A DNA stretch of 64,000 bases. Source: Stichopus chloronotus (lineage: Eukaryota; Echinodermata; Holothuroidea; Aspidochirotida; Stichopodidae). Where the stretch lies: NCBI GenBank assembly GCA_021234535.1, contig CM037839.1, forward strand, positions 25,965,196-26,029,195, read 5' to 3'. This document shows, one piece after another, positions 61,901 to 64,000 of the stretch (positions within the stretch are counted from its first letter, which is position 1; every line of letters begins with the position of its first letter). A program made the translations under genes and the position numbers. The notes beneath the pieces were generated by a model. The model did no database searches, was not told where the DNA came from, and was given only the letters and a program-made list of their open reading frames with translations.

Positions 61901-62682
61901 TTCAGTTAAATCCTGCTGGAATTGCAGACTGGACGAGTTGCCTTCACTTGAAAAAGGAGATGAAAAAGGACAAACAGATTCCTGGAGAATGTATTCTAGG
62001 AGAATTTTCTTTTCTTGTCCCCCACTACCTCCAATTTCCCCCTCCCCCTCCTCCCCAAACACCTCCACAAACATACACGTTCACTTTCACTTGCGTGCCA
62101 GCATTCACACATGCGTAACTTAAAGGTCTCTGGAATAACTCCTGCTAGACATCTATATGTGAAGAAATGAAACCTTATACTATTAATTTAAGTGAAGGCC
62201 AACAAGCATGCAGGGAGTTGTTCCATGCAGATATTCGAAGTTCATATTCAGACTATGTTAGACAACTGCCCGAAAATTTCAAATGTACTTTCATGGAAGA
62301 GATAAGACCATGTCAGCCACAGGAGACGGAGTAGCAGTGATTAAGATTTCTGAACAAATCCCAGGTATAACCACACCTGACAAAAACTGTTTTAGTTACG
62401 ATGGCAGCAACGCCTAACACCGATGAAAAAAAGATAGCTTTTGTCCTAGCATCCTGATGCAGACAAATCTGAAAGGATCAATTTATATCGCATTAGCAAA
62501 GTCCAAGATGTTTCAGCCTAGAGTTGGAAAGATTGAGAAGTCTTCACGAGATAAATAGACAGAGATCATAGCTTACCTTGAACTCCTTTTCTTCTTGTAA
62601 AAGATGTAGCAAAGAACCAGACATACCAAAAGAAAAGCTACACAAAAGGCTGCTATTGTGCAGTACACTACCACCTTCGTTC
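49966..62682 (-). CDS. Single-pass membrane protein, transmembrane and cytoplasmic-tail exons (5' part outside window)
   Basis: Exons in transcription order: 62682-62577, 51102-50981, 50598-50461 and 50045-49966, all GT-AG with consistent phase, ending in TAG. The first encodes a hydrophobic segment of about 23 residues (VVVYCTIAAFCVAFLL and onward) followed by the stop-transfer run YKKKR, which suggests a type I membrane protein. The tail has about 113 residues after that run. It is rich in Ser, Glu, Asn and Gly, then a lysine/arginine patch (NGKRSSKNGDKRG), an acidic stretch, and a hydrophobic end TNRFLNAVNFDVTE. The ectodomain lies to the right of 64000. The YCT start of the membrane segment faintly recalls FGF receptors, but no kinase motifs (HRD, DFG, APE) are visible downstream. 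I do not recognise the family. The exon at 51102 also has an open frame to a stop at 50949, so an alternative shorter tail is possible. Confidence 0.6.
52327..52726. mobile_element. TTAA-flanked foldback MITE
   Basis: TTAA lies outside both ends (52323-52326 and 52727-52730). Termini are AGGGGACATG on the left and, reverse-complemented, AGGGGTATGG on the right. The interior is an imperfect palindrome: GTTGGGATACTGACTTA on the left pairs with the complement of TAAGTCAGTATCTCAAC on the right, and ATTTGTCAAATTGT-like words pair inward. The 400-bp element could fold into one long hairpin. No coding capacity. Confidence 0.82.
53940..54005. repeat. Short tandem repeat CTTCTTGAGCTGCCAT
   Basis: About four imperfect copies, with AGCTTCCCCCATATTG and AGCTGCCATTT variants between CTTCTTGAG words. 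Confidence 0.75.
54360..54960. repeat. Satellite-like array with a 163-bp monomer in a 327-bp higher-order unit
   Basis: Two monomer types alternate. Type A carries TGAGAAGTATTTGAG (54421 and 54749, 328 bp apart). Type B carries TGAGAACTATTAAA (54590 and 54916, 326 bp apart). All share GCCCCAAAATT and CAGCAT.TCTTGAGAA, and a poly(A) run precedes each type B monomer. The array starts as a less regular copy near 54230 and ends abruptly near 54960. Confidence 0.88.
55577..55944. mobile_element. TTAA-flanked MITE
   Basis: The left end is AGGGGCTCATTGAG. The reverse complement of the right end is AGAGGCTCATGGAG. TTAA flanks both ends (55573-55576 and 55945-55948). The element is 368 bp with no transposase. 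A decayed copy lies in reverse at 4582-4890. Its ends differ from those of the 35769 element, so at least two TTAA families are present. Confidence 0.85.
57474..57588 (-). CDS. Candidate alternative exon of the membrane-protein gene
   Basis: The stretch has an acceptor (CATGCAG), a donor-like GTATAC, and an open frame containing VWQFDQGVTTVTLATHQN and EEMGESFHKMYIWVRSK. It can be joined in phase after the membrane-span exon at 62577. It then ends in phase 0, which does not fit the next tail exon. Reading on past the donor gives 21 more residues and a stop at 57405, so it could be an alternative last exon. The composition looks coding, but this may be chance. Confidence 0.25.
60640..61150. repeat. 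Minisatellite with a 55-bp unit in the membrane-gene intron
   Basis: GCATCTGTGTTGGTAATATC recurs with GTGTTGG at 60806, 60861 and 60916, an exact 55-bp spacing. Diverged units extend left (60748) and right (to about 61150). Units share CTCACTCTCTTATACCTACA. A C-run at 60689-60703 borders the array. Confidence 0.9.
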
Positions 62683-62764
62683 CTGTTATGAAAAGAGAAA
62701 CATACTACAATAATTATAGCAATTCTGGTTACCTGTAGTCATCTCTCTTTGATCATTCATTAAA

Positions 62765-62850
62765 TGATTATTTTATTTATATATTTATTTTATTTATATA
62801 TTTATTCTATTTATTTTATTTTATTTATTTGCTTATTTTATTTATTTTCA
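62765..62850. repeat. TTTA-type simple repeat
   Basis: TTTATTTA and TTTATATA units over about 85 bp, about 80 bp upstream (in gene order) of the membrane-span exon. Confidence 0.9.
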
Positions 62851-63699
62851 CACTTTGCTATGGATGCAAAGTTTAGAATAATCTGCCCCTCATCTCAACT
62901 GTTGTTGATGCATGATGAAGCACGGTCAAAGTACAATTCTTCACAAAGTTCTTGTCAAATGGATTTGGTGATGTATGATAGTACATGTATGATAGTACAT
63001 GTATGATGGTGAGAGTTGACCAGTGAAATGGCATACGATACAGGCAAGTCACACTCGTAGCTAGACTCCATGTGTGACAACTGTCATAGAACGATACAAA
63101 ATGAAACCAGATGCAAGAATTCACTGAGGTATTGAATTCATCACACAACATTTAGACTGAATGTTTACCATAACCTGCTCTTCTAGGCTAAATGTTCTAC
63201 AGTACAATTATATGGCAAAGAGAGGTTATTCTGCTATAGCAGTTGAGTCCCCAGGGTTTAACCCCTGGTAGCCCAAGATGGTCTCTCACCTAAACCAAAT
63301 CACCTGACTTCATCTCTACCAAAAAGGAAAATTTAACATACCGAATGATAAAATCATCTTCTTGACCTCCATCAAACATAAGAGGATTTGTCTCCTTATT
63401 ATGGCAAATATGAAAAATATTCAACTTTCCTGTCTTAAAGAGGTCATGACATGTAGACTAAAATGCCATAAAAACTGTTTTGCTAAATATTTGGACAAAT
63501 TGATATCCACCAAAACTGCCCTTGGTGTACTTGTGACATCATCCAATGTTATGCAATCAAAGTTTTAAGGTTCACAGATGGAAGCTCCCATTTGAAAAAT
63601 CTTTTTTCTGTATGACATCATGTAATGTCATATCAGGAGAAGATTCATACATGAGCTATCTCTCCTACAAGAATTGAAAATGCTTTTTCTTGCACATAT

Positions 63700-64000
63700 A
63701 CTTTCATTGGTTCAAAACTTGCATACAATGTTTACTGGGTAGTGGGCTATTTGAGGTATTCAGGATTTTTCCATACAAGGTTCCATGTGGACCCCATGCC
63801 CCCCACTTTATGAAATTGTGCAAAATCTTCATAATCCTACATGATGTGTTGTTAGTGGCACCTTCGGCATGTCCTATGGCCCATTTCGTGAAATTCTACA
63901 AAAATTCTCCTACACACTCTCCTGTACAATGTTGATGATTTGACATAATGGTACTCTGCTAGTGACACCTTTAAGGCGTTCAGAAATTCTGCTTCCAAAG
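63700..64000 (+). repeat. Dispersed repeat family B, two diverged copies at the right edge
   Basis: Contains GAGGTATTCAGGATTTTT, CCATGTGGACCCCATG and TTTATGAAATTGTGCAAAAT, then TGTACAATGTTGATGATTTG and AAGGCGTTCAG. This is the same order as in 3855-4440. The second copy is cut off by the window edge. Confidence 0.72.

Larger units (their letters stand above)
51103..62576 (-). other. Long intron of the membrane-protein gene
   Basis: About 11.5 kb between the membrane-span exon and the first tail exon. It holds three element or satellite regions (52327-52726, 54360-54960, 55577-55944), a 55-bp array (60640-61150), a candidate alternative exon (57474-57588) and otherwise AT-rich sequence in which I see nothing definite. 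A stretch at 61888-61980 has a donor (GTAAGA) and an open frame, but its phase does not fit after the membrane-span exon. Confidence 0.5.
62683..64000 (-). other. Intron 5' of the membrane-span exon, running off the right edge
   Basis: Contains the TTTA repeat, a short GTACATGTATGATA duplication near 62980, and family B copies from about 63700. No ectodomain exon that fits the required phase is visible. Confidence 0.45.

Noticed and set aside
61888..61980. Possible - strand exon (ESVCPFSSPFSS...) with donor GTAAGA
   Set aside because: Its possible acceptors give phase 0 or 2, but phase 1 is needed after the membrane-span exon; the upstream tract is purine-rich.
62577..62682. FGF receptor identification from the membrane-span exon
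   Set aside because: Only the YCT start and general hydrophobicity match. I searched the - strand down to 41 kb by eye for HRD, DFG and APE kinase motifs and saw none, and the gene seems to end at 49966.

Overview
The window is intron-rich, AT-leaning nuclear DNA of an animal. Coding sequence is a small fraction. It sits in short exons with GT-AG boundaries that keep phase, and most of the rest is introns and intergenic DNA full of short repeats and non-autonomous transposons. The proteins look most like those of deuterostomes. I infer an invertebrate deuterostome such as an echinoderm, but nothing here fixes the species.

Four protein-coding loci can be supported. (1) At the left edge, two + strand exons (1-53 and 391-458) are the C-terminus of a protein resembling the SUI1-domain tail of EIF2D (ligatin). 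(2) PRPF38A, a spliceosomal protein, lies on the - strand (16319 down to 2081) as nine phase-consistent exons encoding about 298 residues. (3) ORC1, the largest origin recognition complex subunit, lies on the + strand (19315-38670) as 14 exons encoding about 897 residues: BAH domain, disordered basic/acidic linker, AAA+ ATPase and winged helix. (4) On the - strand, exons between 62682 and 49966 encode the membrane-spanning segment and cytoplasmic tail of a single-pass membrane protein. Its ectodomain lies beyond the right edge and I cannot name it.

PRPF38A and ORC1 are divergent, with start codons about 3.0 kb apart, so they may share a promoter region. The same pair is head-to-head in human (1p32.3), so this is conserved microsynteny. 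EIF2D/PRPF38A and ORC1/membrane gene are tail-to-tail.

The non-coding DNA holds the less ordinary material. A minisatellite flanks the last ORC1 exon on both sides and its unit matches the final ORC1 codons and stop region. There are three complete elements with TTAA target duplications (piggyBac-type ends), one of them a near-palindrome, and two elements with TAA duplications. A deleted LTR retrotransposon lies in ORC1 intron 1, and a LINE-like reverse transcriptase tail lies in intron 11. A large inverted repeat sits in PRPF38A intron 1. Two unrelated tandem arrays share a 55-bp period, and another array has 163-bp monomers in a 327-bp higher-order unit. I see no CRISPR array, operon, tRNA or rRNA, and no sign of an undescribed multi-gene system.
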